This document shows positions 5,539-5,574 of a stretch of DNA of 5,574 nucleotides, in pieces. The stretch is from an uncultured Blautia sp. (GTDB taxonomy: Bacteria > Bacillota > Clostridia > Lachnospirales > Lachnospiraceae). The translations under genes were made by a program, and so were the position numbers. Every line of letters starts with the position of its first letter. The first letter of the stretch is position 1. The stretch is from positions 1-5,574 of the forward strand of contig CALCDJ010000030.1 in assembly GCA_937900135.1 (NCBI GenBank). The letters are read 5' to 3'. The notes beneath the pieces were generated by a model. The model worked only from the letters and a program-made list of their open reading frames with translations. It was not told the DNA's origin and did not search any database.

Positions 5539-5574
5539 ACACTGCCTCTTCCGTCACATTAAAATAGGTCTTTT
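5515..5574. other. Unidentified sequence replacing the kinase catalytic loop
   Basis: Kinase similarity ends at about 5514. None of the three + frames from here encodes HRD or a related loop. One + frame stays open to the edge (FIACVIRQIKHCLF...), and on the minus strand a frame reads TYFNVTEEAVFNL, which looks coding-like but which I cannot assign. No terminal inverted repeat can be judged with so little sequence. Confidence 0.4.

Overview
The window reads as low-to-mid GC Firmicutes DNA, most likely from a gut Lachnospiraceae (Clostridia) relative. The signs are strong AGGAGG-type ribosome sites, an extended -10 sigma-A promoter, and a gene set typical of that family: a Big_2/C-type lectin surface protein, HflK/HflC-like SPFH proteins, an Rpn/PDDEXK_2 nuclease, YccF, a small CPYC zinc-ribbon protein and a zinc-ribbon-headed Ser/Thr kinase. 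All recognisable genes are on the + strand. The genus is not resolvable from the sequence alone.

Layout. Positions 29-541 hold the C-terminal part of a surface protein: half of a Big_2 Ig-like domain joined directly to a C-type lectin fold. It has no signal peptide or ribosome site and is probably a remnant. Positions 542-888 hold no gene but are fully regulatory: a TTGCTT-N17-TAATAT promoter, an RNA leader that matches the yybP-ykoY manganese riboswitch, and an intrinsic terminator that reuses the closing strand of the aptamer. This leader feeds hflK (889-1941) and hflC (1944-2813), two tightly coupled SPFH membrane proteins that normally assemble around the FtsH protease. The inferred logic is that Mn2+ folds the aptamer, blocks the terminator and turns hflKC on.

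Positions 2814-3072 hold a strong stem-loop, an operator-like palindrome before a TATAAT box, and a leader with two mutually exclusive stems. They are followed by an Rpn-family nuclease gene (3073-4146) whose C-terminal part carries seven 21-bp in-frame repeats. Next come yccF (4186-4545) and a 69-residue zinc-ribbon protein (4621-4830), closed by an intrinsic terminator at 4853-4880. These three may be one transcript.

The last gene (4954-5538) is a Ser/Thr kinase that keeps its zinc ribbon and ATP-binding lobe but stops just before the catalytic loop. Sequence from about 5515 onwards no longer looks like kinase, so an insertion, a rearrangement or an assembly break lies at the right edge. 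The most interesting element is the manganese-riboswitch leader in front of an hflKC operon. The structured rpn leader, the rpn coding repeats and the two broken genes at the edges come next.
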